The notes beneath the pieces are model-generated. The model was given only the letters and a program-made list of their open reading frames with translations, searched no databases and was not told the origin of the DNA. From positions 1 through 10,018 of the forward strand of contig CAAFLY010000296.1 in assembly GCA_900763885.1 (NCBI GenBank): a stretch of 10,018 bases of DNA, read 5' to 3'. Source of the stretch: Clostridia bacterium (lineage in GTDB: Bacteria > Bacillota > Clostridia > Oscillospirales > CAG-272). How positions within the stretch are numbered: the stretch's first letter is position 1; the number at the start of each line of letters is the position of its first letter. Positions 1 through 5,282 of this stretch are shown here, piece after piece. A program made the translations under genes and the position numbers.

Positions 1-30
1 ACTGGAGTTCAGACGTGTGCTCTTCCGATT
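1..30 (+). other. Illumina TruSeq read-2 adapter (assembly artefact)
   Basis: Bases 1-29 match the TruSeq read-2 adapter (the form starting ACTGGAGTTC and running to CTTCCGAT). Base 30 is consistent with the adapter's last T after loss of one C. This is sequencing-library DNA, not genome. The contig therefore ends artificially on the left, and anything reading through this edge is truncated. The few genomic bases directly next to the adapter may also be unreliable. Confidence 0.97.
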
Positions 31-90
31 CCCTCTGCCGGAGAGGACTCTCAAAACGGGCAATTCGCGATGACCGACACGAAAACGCAC
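30..90 (-). CDS. possible 5' end of an unidentified gene cut by the contig edge
   Basis: Leftward from a GTG at 88-90, about 20 codons stay open up to the adapter (peptide begins MRFRVGHREL). An AGGAGG at 101-106 lies 10 bases upstream, and a near-consensus promoter lies at 122-150. These signals argue that a gene starts here and continues past the contig end. No family can be recognised from so few residues. It may equally be chance, since 20 open codons in GC-rich DNA prove little. Confidence 0.2.
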
Positions 91-145
91 AAAAAAAGAG
101 CCTCCTGCGTGAGGTACCATAAGTATACCACACATCGGAGGCTCT
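91..145 (-). terminator. rho-independent terminator of the leftward transcription unit
   Basis: Read leftward, a perfect 9-bp stem (137-145 with 97-105, AGAGCCTCC/GGAGGCTCT) encloses an inner stem. The inner stem is GTG + GGTA pairing with TACC + CAC, with one T/T mismatch. The stem is followed by an uninterrupted T run (97-91 on the minus strand). Only the minus strand has the U-tract, so it stops transcripts arriving from the amidohydrolase side. It overlaps a promoter and a Shine-Dalgarno sequence on the same strand. Confidence 0.8.
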
Positions 146-150
146 GTCAA
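122..150 (-). promoter_or_regulatory. near-consensus SigA promoter overlapping the terminator
   Basis: On the minus strand TTGACA (145-150) is separated by exactly 17 bases from TATACT (122-127). An upstream TGG gives an extended -10. The expected start point is near 115, so a transcript would lack the 5' arm of the terminator hairpin (137-145). It would therefore escape termination and carry the AGGAGG at 101-106 unpaired. It points at the truncated gene at the contig edge. Confidence 0.65.
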
Positions 151-203
151 TGGGATTTGCGAAAATTCTACAATTATAATGGGGAAAATCCGCGCCGCGG
201 GGG

Positions 204-305
204 TCATTCCTCCTTTGGCAGCGGGGTGAGGATCGGCCTCCCGTCCGCGTCTATAAGCGGGGGCACACCGGCGTCGGGCAGGTTTTCTTTCAGGGTGCGC
301 CGCAT
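204..305 (-). CDS. small hypothetical ORF, 33 aa
   Basis: An ATG at 303-305 opens a 33-codon frame ending in TGA at 204-206; the peptide begins MRRTLKENLP and ends TPLPKEE. An in-frame TTG six bases upstream (309-311) is an alternative start and sits better after an AGGGA sequence; an in-frame TAA lies further upstream. The peptide is acidic/proline-rich, without signal peptide or membrane segment, and I do not recognise it. It lies between the amidohydrolase gene and the terminator at 91-145 on the same strand, with a possible promoter at 334-362. It could be a genuine small protein, the decayed end of a longer gene, or chance. Confidence 0.3.
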   Translation of the reverse strand: MRRTLKENLPDAGVPPLIDADGRPILTPLPKEE

Positions 306-333
306 CGACAACCAACGCTTTCCCTGCCCTTAT

Positions 334-362
334 AGTATGCCGGATTTCCGCGGATTTCGCAA
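334..362 (-). promoter_or_regulatory. possible promoter before the small ORF
   Basis: On the minus strand TTGCGA (357-362) and CATACT (334-339) are 17 bases apart. Each is a partial match to the SigA consensus. The spacer and -35 region include an imperfect 10-base direct repeat on the plus strand (GGATTTCCGC then GGATTTCGCA, 352-371). The fit is moderate, and its main support is its position ahead of the small ORF. Confidence 0.3.
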
Positions 363-403
363 GCGGACTTTGTGAAGCGCAGGTAAAATGTATATGCGCG
401 CGC

Positions 404-1846
404 TCAATACCGACCGATGGGCGGCGTGACGTATTCCGGCAGGGGGCAGCGGTATTTTCCGCCGTTTTTCCGCTTCAGCTCCGCCTTTGCCTTTTCGATG
501 ATCTCCGGCGCGTCCATGGTGCGGATGGTCGCCAGGGTCATCATTTCGGCGGCGCGGAGCATTCCCTTTCTGCCAATATCGGAGCAGGCAAACGCCGTAT
601 TCTGCCACGAATGGCCGACGTTGCCGAGGCACGCGGTCGCCACATGGAGCATGACGGTCGGGGTCGCGTATCCCACATCGCCGACGTCCGTGGAGCCGGA
701 GCTGTACCCCGCCTCAAGCGGCTGGAACGGATGAATCGTACCGTCGAGCGGCTTATCGAGAACCTCGTCGAGGGTGTCCGGTTCAAAATACGCCGCCAGC
801 TTTTCCCGGATCCCGATCATGGTCTGGCGCGGATAGGTGTGCAGAAACCGTTTCGCGAGCGCGTAATCCGCCTCTGTCCAATCCGGCGCGCCCAGCTCCT
901 GCATACACCGATCCACGACGGCGCCGAGCACCCGGTTCGCGCGGTAATCGGAGAACGCCATGGTGATCTCGTAGCGCATTTCGGTCCCGGTCATGAGGGC
1001 AGCCCCTCTCGCCACATCGACGACTCTGGCAAACAGCTCATCGACCTGACTGACCTTGGGCGCGCGCACCTCGTATTTGATCACGGCATGGCTCTGGACG
1101 ACATTGGGAGCGGTCCCGCCCGGATCGGAATAGGCGTAGTGGATCCGCGCCGCGTCGATCATGTGCTCTCGGAGATAGTTGCAGCCGACGTTCATCAGCT
1201 CCACGGCGTCCAGGGCGCTTCTGCCGAGATGGGGTTCCGCGCCCGCGTGTGCCGCCACGCCGTCGAAGATGAAATTCGCACCCATGATCGCCACACTGGA
1301 GCGGGAGCCGACCTCATTGATCGACGACGGGTGCCATGTATACGCGAAATCCACGTTGTCGAAGTATCCCGCGCGGGCGATGAACTGCTTGGCACCGGCG
1401 CCCTCCTCCGCGGGACAGCCGAAGAAGATCACGGTGCCGTCCTTTTTCTCACGGACGAGGTATTCCTTGACCGCCACCGCCGCCGCGTAGCAGCCCGCCC
1501 CGAGCAGATTGTGTCCGCAGCCGTGTCCCGCGCCGCCCTGGACGACCGGTTCGCATTCCGGCGTCGCCGCGCATTGGCTGAGTCCGGAGAGCGCGTCGTA
1601 TTCCGAGAGAAAGCCGACCGTCGGCTTCCCGCTTCCCGCGCGATACGTCGCCGTAAACGCGGTGGGGATCCCGGCGATCCCCTCTTCAATGGAAAAGCCT
1701 TCCTTTTTCAGCGCGTCGATCAGCGCGGAGGCGGATTTCTCCTCCTCATAGGCAAGCTCCGCGTATCCCCAGATCGCGTCCGCCAGCCGCATCGTCTCCG
1801 CCGCCTGTTCCCCGACCAGGGATTTGGACAATTCTATATCGTTCAT
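404..1846 (-). CDS. M20-family amidohydrolase/aminoacylase, AbgB-like
   Basis: The 480-residue product belongs to the M20 metallopeptidase family, closest in pattern to the p-aminobenzoyl-glutamate hydrolase subunit AbgB and related N-acyl amino acid amidohydrolases. Visible features are the SEYDAL motif (81-86) and the metal-binding HGCGHN (108-113). CPAEEGAG (144-151) carries the catalytic/metal glutamates. WHPSS holds H172, the dimerisation-domain AHAG has H200, and a late GHSW holds H412. There is no signal peptide, so it should act in the cytoplasm. The ATG at 1844-1846 follows AGGAAG at about 9 bases. It is the last gene of the importer operon, about 110 bases after the ATPase gene, which suggests it hydrolyses the imported compound. 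The substrate (an N-acyl amino acid, a dipeptide or an aminobenzoyl-glutamate-like conjugate) cannot be read from sequence. Length is full for the family. Confidence 0.9.
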   Translation of the reverse strand: MNDIELSKSLVGEQAAETMRLADAIWGYAELAYEEEKSASALIDALKKEGFSIEEGIAGIPTAFTATYRAGSGKPTVGFLSEYDALSGLSQCAATPECEPVVQGGAGHGCGHNLLGAGCYAAAVAVKEYLVREKKDGTVIFFGCPAEEGAGAKQFIARAGYFDNVDFAYTWHPSSINEVGSRSSVAIMGANFIFDGVAAHAGAEPHLGRSALDAVELMNVGCNYLREHMIDAARIHYAYSDPGGTAPNVVQSHAVIKYEVRAPKVSQVDELFARVVDVARGAALMTGTEMRYEITMAFSDYRANRVLGAVVDRCMQELGAPDWTEADYALAKRFLHTYPRQTMIGIREKLAAYFEPDTLDEVLDKPLDGTIHPFQPLEAGYSSGSTDVGDVGYATPTVMLHVATACLGNVGHSWQNTAFACSDIGRKGMLRAAEMMTLATIRTMDAPEIIEKAKAELKRKNGGKYRCPLPEYVTPPIGRY

Positions 1847-1907
1847 AAGGGTATCTTCCTTTCGTTGTGTTTGCCTCCCCCACGGGGAGAATGGAATTCT
1901 ATGTGGC

Positions 1908-1931
1908 TCACAGAATCATGGTGAGAAAACG
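1908..1931 (-). repeat. echo of the ATPase gene's 3' end
   Basis: Fifty bases beyond the ATPase stop codon the minus strand again reads R-F-L-T-M-I-L-stop (CGT at 1929-1931 to TGA at 1908-1910). The real terminus is R-F-L-S-M-V-L-stop (1981 to 1958). The shared core TGAGAAAACGG (plus strand, 1922-1932 and 1972-1982) is exact, and the rest differs by conservative codon changes. An in-frame stop lies shortly upstream of the echo, so it is not translated as part of a gene. It is probably a remnant of a duplicated or replaced gene end. Confidence 0.6.
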
Positions 1932-1957
1932 GTTTTCGCATACCTATGTTTCCTCTA

Positions 1958-2692
1958 TTACAGCACCATACTGAGAAAACGGATCGTCGCCGGGTCGCGG
2001 GGGCTTGTGAAGATCTGGTTGGGCGGACCCTCCTCCTTGATGATGCCGTCGCTGATGAAGAGGACTCTGTCGGACACCTCGCGCGCGAATCCCATTTCGT
2101 GGGTCACGATGAGGATCGTCATGCCGCTGCGGGTCAGCTCCTCGATCACGCGCAGCACCTCCTTGACCATCTCCGGGTCCAGCGCCGAGGTCGGCTCGTC
2201 AAAGAGCATCACCTCCGGCTGCATGGCCAGTGCCCGGACGATCGCCAGCCGCTGCTTCTGACCGCCGGAGAGCTTGCGGGGATATTCCGCCGCCTTCTCC
2301 GCCAGTCCCACACGGGTGAGCAGCGCCATCGCGTCCTCCCGCGCCTTCTCCTTCGGAATCTTCTTTTCGAGGATCGGCGCGAGCGTCACGTTCTCCAGCA
2401 CCGTCATGTTCGGGAACACGTTGAAGTGCTGAAAGACCATGCCGACCTCCTGCCGCAGCTTCCCGATCTCCCCCTTTTTCCCGGTCACTTCCTTTTCTTT
2501 ATAGTAGATTTTGCCGCCGTCCGGTACCTCCAGACGATTCAGGCACCGGAGAAACGTCGATTTGCCGCCGCCGGACGGTCCGATGATGGAGACGACCTCG
2601 CCCCGCCGGATCTCCGTGGTGATACCGCGCAGCACCTCCAGCTTGCCGAAATGCTTGCGCAGCCCCTCTGTACGAATGATGGCTTCAGTCAC
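1958..2692 (-). CDS. polar amino acid ABC transporter, ATP-binding protein (GlnQ type)
   Basis: The 244-residue protein is the nucleotide-binding subunit that powers an amino acid importer at the inner face of the membrane. It shows Walker A GPSGGGKST (38-46), Q-loop FQHFNVFP (Q88), signature LSGGQKQR (141-148), Walker B VMLFDEPTSALD (161-172) and the H-loop histidine in VTHEMGFA (H198). This order and spelling are typical of the polar amino acid uptake subfamily. I chose the GTG at 2690-2692, because AGGAGG lies 10 bases upstream. The TTG at 2699-2701 would be only about one base from that site. With the GTG start the gene overlaps the permease stop by 8 bases, the usual sign of translational coupling. 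Length is normal, and an echo of its last codons lies just downstream. Confidence 0.95.
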   Translation of the reverse strand: MTEAIIRTEGLRKHFGKLEVLRGITTEIRRGEVVSIIGPSGGGKSTFLRCLNRLEVPDGGKIYYKEKEVTGKKGEIGKLRQEVGMVFQHFNVFPNMTVLENVTLAPILEKKIPKEKAREDAMALLTRVGLAEKAAEYPRKLSGGQKQRLAIVRALAMQPEVMLFDEPTSALDPEMVKEVLRVIEELTRSGMTILIVTHEMGFAREVSDRVLFISDGIIKEEGPPNQIFTSPRDPATIRFLSMVL

Positions 2693-3344
2693 TGAGCGCA
2701 AACCTCCTCTCGATACACATAAGCAGCCGGGACAGAATAAAATTCAGCAAAAAATAGATCACGCCGACGATGGTCAGCGACTGGAGCGCCAGAAACGTCG
2801 CGCTCTGGACCGTCTTGAAGCTCGTCATCAGCTCCCCCACAAAGAATACGGACGCGAGGGAGGTCCCCTTGACCGTGGAGATACATTCGTTGCACAGCGC
2901 GGGCAGGATGTTCTTCACCGCCTGTGGAAGGATCACACGGGTCATCACGTGCCGCTGTGACAGTCCGATGCTGCGCGCCGCCTCCCATTGACCCCGATCC
3001 ACCGCGCCGATCCCCGCCCGGATGATCTCGGCGATAAAGGCGGAGGCGTTTACGGCGAGCGCGGCGATGATGCACTGCATATCCGAAAGCTCGAACGGCA
3101 GGAGCTTCGGCAGCGCGATCCAGAAAAAGTAGAGCTGCAAAAGGATCGGCGTGCCGCGCAGGATCTCGATGTACACCTTGGTCACACCCCTGGCGACCGG
3201 ATTCCGGCTCATGCGCATAAGCGCGACCAACACCCCGATCACAGTTCCGCACAGCACCGTCGCCGCCGAGATCCACAGTGTACCCCACAGCCCGGACAGG
3301 TACACCGGATAGTATTTTGCGAGAATTTTGATGATTTTTTCCAT
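2685..3344 (-). CDS. polar amino acid ABC transporter, permease
   Basis: The 219-residue inner-membrane protein is the translocation subunit of the importer (His/Glu/Gln/Arg permease family). Hydrophobic segments lie at about 15-43, 66-80, 90-110, 160-174 and 186-207. The N-terminal GLWGTLWIS pattern and RGTPILLQLYF (63-73) are family hallmarks. The EAA loop that contacts the ATPase is visible as EAARSIGLSQ to LPQAVKNILPAL (121-150). The start is the ATG at 3342-3344, preceded by GGGAG about 10 bases away. Its stop overlaps the start of the ATPase gene. Since only one permease gene is present, the transporter probably works with a permease homodimer. Confidence 0.95.
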   Translation of the reverse strand: MEKIIKILAKYYPVYLSGLWGTLWISAATVLCGTVIGVLVALMRMSRNPVARGVTKVYIEILRGTPILLQLYFFWIALPKLLPFELSDMQCIIAALAVNASAFIAEIIRAGIGAVDRGQWEAARSIGLSQRHVMTRVILPQAVKNILPALCNECISTVKGTSLASVFFVGELMTSFKTVQSATFLALQSLTIVGVIYFLLNFILSRLLMCIERRFALSD

Positions 3345-3380
3345 ATTTTTCCGCTCCCGGAGAGGTTTTTTACCGCTTTT

Positions 3381-3395
3381 CGGGGATATTCCCCG
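3381..3395 (-). other. intercistronic hairpin between binding protein and permease genes
   Basis: In the 63-base gap CGGGGA (3381-3386) pairs perfectly with TCCCCG (3390-3395) around a 3-base loop. There is no T run on either strand, so it is unlikely to be a full terminator. In such operons a hairpin after the binding-protein gene often protects its mRNA and raises its yield over the permease. That role is inferred from position. Confidence 0.45.
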
Positions 3396-3407
3396 CCGCG
3401 GCTGCCA

Positions 3408-4253
3408 TTATTCGATCCCGAGACCTGCCGCCTCCGCCTTGTACTGCGTGTTCCATTCCTCTATGCTGCCCGCCGCGCTCAGCTCCGCGAGACATTCGTT
3501 TACATACGCGCACAACGCTTCGGTTCCCTCCATCGGCATCGCGGCGACCACGCCGTTCATGTTCGGATCCACCTCAAAGCGATACGCCGGAATCGCCAGA
3601 CCGCCGTTTGCCGTCGCGTACAGCTCCGCGGATCCCGTCGAGCAGATGCACACATCCGCCTTGTTCTCCGCGACCGCCAGATACGCGTCCGTCATGCTCG
3701 ATACCAGCTTGAATTCCTTGCACGCGCCGTTTACGTACTGGTTGTAGAGCGCCTCCTGCACCGATCCGCTCTGGGTGATCACCACGGCGTCCGCGAGTGC
3801 GGCGAGATCCGTGTATTTGCCGACGTCCTCCTCGCGCACCAGAAAGCCGTAGCCGGTCCCGCTGGAATAGTATACGTCGGACATCCGCATCGCCTCGGCA
3901 CGGGAGGGGGAGTAGGCGATGGCGGAGAGAGCGAGATCGTACTTTCCGTCCGCCACACCGGCGAGCACCGCCGTGAAGTCGAGAGGCGTGATCCGCAGCT
4001 CCACACCGAGCTTGTCCGCGATGTAATTCGCGATCTCTATGTCCACGCCGCGGTACTGCGCGTCACCGGACTTTGTCGGATCGATGTACTCATACGGCGC
4101 GAAATACGGCTCCGTGCAGATCTCCAGGTATCCCCTGTTCTGAATCGCCTCCAGCCGATCGGCCGATTCCTTTTTCCCGCCGCACGAAACCATGCCGAAC
4201 GCCATGATCCCCGCCGCCAATGCCAGCGCCAGTCTGTAAATCCTTTTTTTCAT
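3408..4253 (-). CDS. amino acid ABC transporter substrate-binding lipoprotein
   Basis: The protein has 281 residues from the ATG at 4251-4253, chosen because AGAGG lies 9 bases upstream and a signal peptide begins there. A longer frame to 4343 would overlap the promoter's -10. The start MKKRIYR, a hydrophobic stretch and a lipobox ending in C24 (MVSC) show an exported lipoprotein anchored outside the membrane. The mature part follows the family-3 periplasmic-binding fold: YLEICTEPYFAPYEY, then GVDIEIANYIADKLG, then DLALSAIAYSPSRAEAMRMSDVYY. SPSR probably carries the arginine that binds the ligand carboxylate, and a QSGS motif begins the second lobe. This family captures polar amino acids. The exact ligand is unknown, and the amidohydrolase in the same operon hints at a conjugated or peptide-like amino acid. 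First gene of the operon. Confidence 0.93.
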   Translation of the reverse strand: MKKRIYRLALALAAGIMAFGMVSCGGKKESADRLEAIQNRGYLEICTEPYFAPYEYIDPTKSGDAQYRGVDIEIANYIADKLGVELRITPLDFTAVLAGVADGKYDLALSAIAYSPSRAEAMRMSDVYYSSGTGYGFLVREEDVGKYTDLAALADAVVITQSGSVQEALYNQYVNGACKEFKLVSSMTDAYLAVAENKADVCICSTGSAELYATANGGLAIPAYRFEVDPNMNGVVAAMPMEGTEALCAYVNECLAELSAAGSIEEWNTQYKAEAAGLGIE

Positions 4254-4331
4254 CTCCGCTATCCTCTTTTCTCCACGTCTGATTGTTTCCGCAGCGGCTC
4301 CGGTACACGCCCATCCGCTTTCGATGGCAAT

Positions 4332-4360
4332 AGTATACCACATCCGCGCCGGTTTGTCAA
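4332..4360 (-). promoter_or_regulatory. strong SigA promoter of the importer operon
   Basis: On the minus strand consensus TTGACA (4355-4360) is followed after 17 bases by TATACT (4332-4337), with TGG directly before it (extended -10). The start point is predicted near 4325, giving a leader of about 70 bases before the binding-protein start at 4253. Only one base departs from the consensus hexamers, so basal strength should be high, consistent with the need for control by the adjacent repeat array. Confidence 0.85.
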
Positions 4361-4390
4361 CGCTTTAACGCGCTAACGTGTTAACAAAAT
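4359..4390 (-). promoter_or_regulatory. phased 8-base repeats upstream of the importer promoter, candidate operator
   Basis: Plus-strand bases 4359-4390 divide into four consecutive 8-base units all beginning AAC: AACGCTTT, AACGCGCT, AACGTGTT and AACAAAAT. Within them 4365-4384 is a near-perfect dyad, TTAACGCG and CGTGTTAA around CTAA, with 7 of 8 arm positions matching. The array starts at the -35 box. A repressor or activator of the importer could bind here, but no regulator gene is in the window and I do not know a matching consensus. Confidence 0.45.
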
Positions 4391-4509
4391 AAATCGCCTG
4401 TCCGCGCCGTTTTTTGGACAATCTGCATTCTTCCTCCCCCTCACGGAAAGAGTGCCGTCCGCGAGTCGCATTTTTATGGGAAAACACGAAAAGATTTTCC
4501 GTTTTTCGC

Positions 4510-4538
4510 TTTACAAATCGCCGCGTTTGTGGTATAAT
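4510..4538 (+). promoter_or_regulatory. SigA promoter of rpsO
   Basis: TTTACA (4510-4515), a 17-base spacer and a perfect TATAAT (4533-4538) preceded by TGG make a strong extended -10 promoter. The start point is expected near 4545. The stretch from 4391 to 4509, between this promoter and the divergent importer promoter, shows no gene or other clear signal. Confidence 0.9.
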
Positions 4539-4544
4539 ACTATC

Positions 4545-4676
4545 CGACAGTGTCCATGCCGCAGTGGTCGGATTTCGGTTCCCAGCCCCCCGGTTTTCGC
4601 CGCGCGCTTTCGGGAATGCTTCACCCCCCGCCGCTATGACATCGGATCCTGAATCTATCAACCAAAGGTGAAGAAT
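4545..4676 (+). promoter_or_regulatory. structured 5' leader of rpsO, possible S15 autoregulatory site
   Basis: About 130 bases separate the predicted start point from the S15 start codon. Near the start point CCGAC (4544-4548) can pair with GTCGG (4567-4571). Further on TTCCC and GGGAA can pair across a GC-rich stretch. Ribosomal protein S15 represses its own translation through leader structures in several bacteria. A similar role here is inference; I recognise no known S15 leader motif. Confidence 0.3.
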
Positions 4677-4943
4677 ATGATTACCAAGGAACAAAAGCAG
4701 GCTCTTATCGAACAGTATAAGGTTCACGAGGGCGATACCGGTTCTCCGGAGGTCCAGATCGCAATCCTGACCTTCCGCATCAATGCCCTTACCGAGCACC
4801 TGAAGCTGAACAAGAAGGACCACCACAGCCGCCGCGGCCTGAATAAGATGGTCGGACACAGACGGAACCTCCTCGGCTACCTCCAGAAGAACGACATCGA
4901 ACGCTACCGCGCTATCGTTGCCAAGCTCGGCCTGAGAAGATAA
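4677..4943 (+). CDS. rpsO: 30S ribosomal protein S15
   Basis: The 88-residue protein matches S15, which binds 16S rRNA in the central domain of the small subunit. The signatures are HEGDTGSPEVQIAILTFRIN, then HLKLNKKDHHSRRGL, then RRNLLGYL and a basic end in GLRR. I chose the ATG at 4677-4679, because AAGGTGA lies 6 bases upstream and the length equals the family norm. A GTG at 4668 overlaps that Shine-Dalgarno and would add three residues. The gene has its own promoter and terminator and lies upstream of pnp, the common bacterial order. Confidence 0.98.
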   Translation: MITKEQKQALIEQYKVHEGDTGSPEVQIAILTFRINALTEHLKLNKKDHHSRRGLNKMVGHRRNLLGYLQKNDIERYRAIVAKLGLRR

Positions 4944-4985
4944 GGCCCCGACAGGCTCCCAAACCGCTCAGCGAAAATTTCAAGT

Positions 4986-5025
4986 GCGGGTACTGCGGTT
5001 CATCCCGCGGCACCCGCCTATTTTT
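4986..5025 (+). terminator. rho-independent terminator after rpsO
   Basis: GCGGGT (4986-4991) pairs with ACCCGC (5012-5017), and CTGCGG (4993-4998) with CCGCGG (5005-5010). A single A/C mismatch separates the two stems and the loop is 6 bases. The run CTATTTTT follows (5018-5025). It should end most rpsO transcripts, so pnp depends on read-through or on a separate start. Confidence 0.9.
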
Positions 5026-5076
5026 CGTTCATAGGAGACCAAAAGAGCCAAGGATACCAAGCATCCCCCTTTTTGT

Positions 5077-5118
5077 ATAAAAGTTTTGCGGAGCTTTTTC
5101 AAAAGCGACCGTTCCCCC
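5077..5118 (+). repeat. dispersed 42-base repeat, copy 1, with GTTCCCC tandem tail
   Basis: Bases 5077-5118 (ATAAAAGTTTTGCGGAGC through GCGACCGTTCCCCC) recur exactly, inverted, at 9753-9794. Weaker similarity continues upstream to about 5062 (CATC...CCTTTTT). Internally GCTTTT and AAAAGC are complementary. The 3' side continues as a run of GTTCCCC-like units of 7-9 bases (5111 to about 5143) that is arranged differently in the other copy. It lies between the rpsO terminator and the pnp leader hairpin. It is not coding; it looks like a dispersed intergenic element. Confidence 0.85.
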
Positions 5119-5155
5119 CGTTCCCCTCGTTCCCCCGTTCCCCGCACCCCAGGAA

Positions 5156-5235
5156 GCAGGCCACGAGCCTTAGCAATTACATATGCGTCTGGGATGAAAC
5201 GGACGTGTATGTAACTGCTGAGCCCTGTGGTCTGT
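5156..5235 (+). promoter_or_regulatory. long RNA hairpin in the pnp leader
   Basis: Bases 5156-5190 pair with 5201-5235, and 5191 with 5200, giving about 36 positions with only three mismatches (5166/5225, 5168/5223, 5176/5215) and an 8-base loop. Seven pairs are G-U when read as plus-strand RNA, so the structure works as RNA from the pnp strand and is poorer on the other strand. It ends 47 bases before the pnp start. In E. coli a long leader duplex is cut by RNase III and the product is processed by PNPase to repress pnp. This hairpin is suited to the same role, but that is inferred. Confidence 0.7.
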
Positions 5236-5282
5236 AAGATATTGCACCTCTATCGTATTTTACAGAAAGGTTACACACCGAT

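Noticed and set aside
1875..1889. CTCCCC/GGGGAG hairpin between ATPase and amidohydrolase genes as a terminator
   Set aside because: It is a 6-bp stem with a 3-base loop and has no T run on the minus strand, so it is unlikely to split the operon. At most it tunes expression.
611..1924. 437-codon plus-strand frame over the amidohydrolase gene
   Set aside because: Same antisense effect; it is rich in Arg and His, without a start signal or family motif, while the minus strand encodes a complete M20 enzyme.
2693..2701. TTG at 2699-2701 as the ATPase start
   Set aside because: The AGGAGG would be only about one base away; the GTG at 2690-2692 has a workable spacing and the usual short overlap with the permease gene.
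2988..4376. 462-codon plus-strand frame over the permease and binding-protein genes
   Set aside because: It spans two well-supported genes and their spacer in antisense and is Arg/His-rich; no domain is visible.
4668..4676. GTG at 4668 as the rpsO start
   Set aside because: It lies inside the Shine-Dalgarno AAGGTGA that serves the ATG at 4677, and the shorter protein has the normal S15 length.
5111..5143. Repeated GTTCCCC units as a CRISPR array
   Set aside because: Units are only 7-9 bases and contiguous, with no spacers and no cas genes nearby.
5161..5230. Hairpin before pnp as a rho-independent terminator
   Set aside because: The stem is far longer than a terminator, is only moderately GC-rich with several G-U pairs, and is followed by TCTGTAAG, not a T run.
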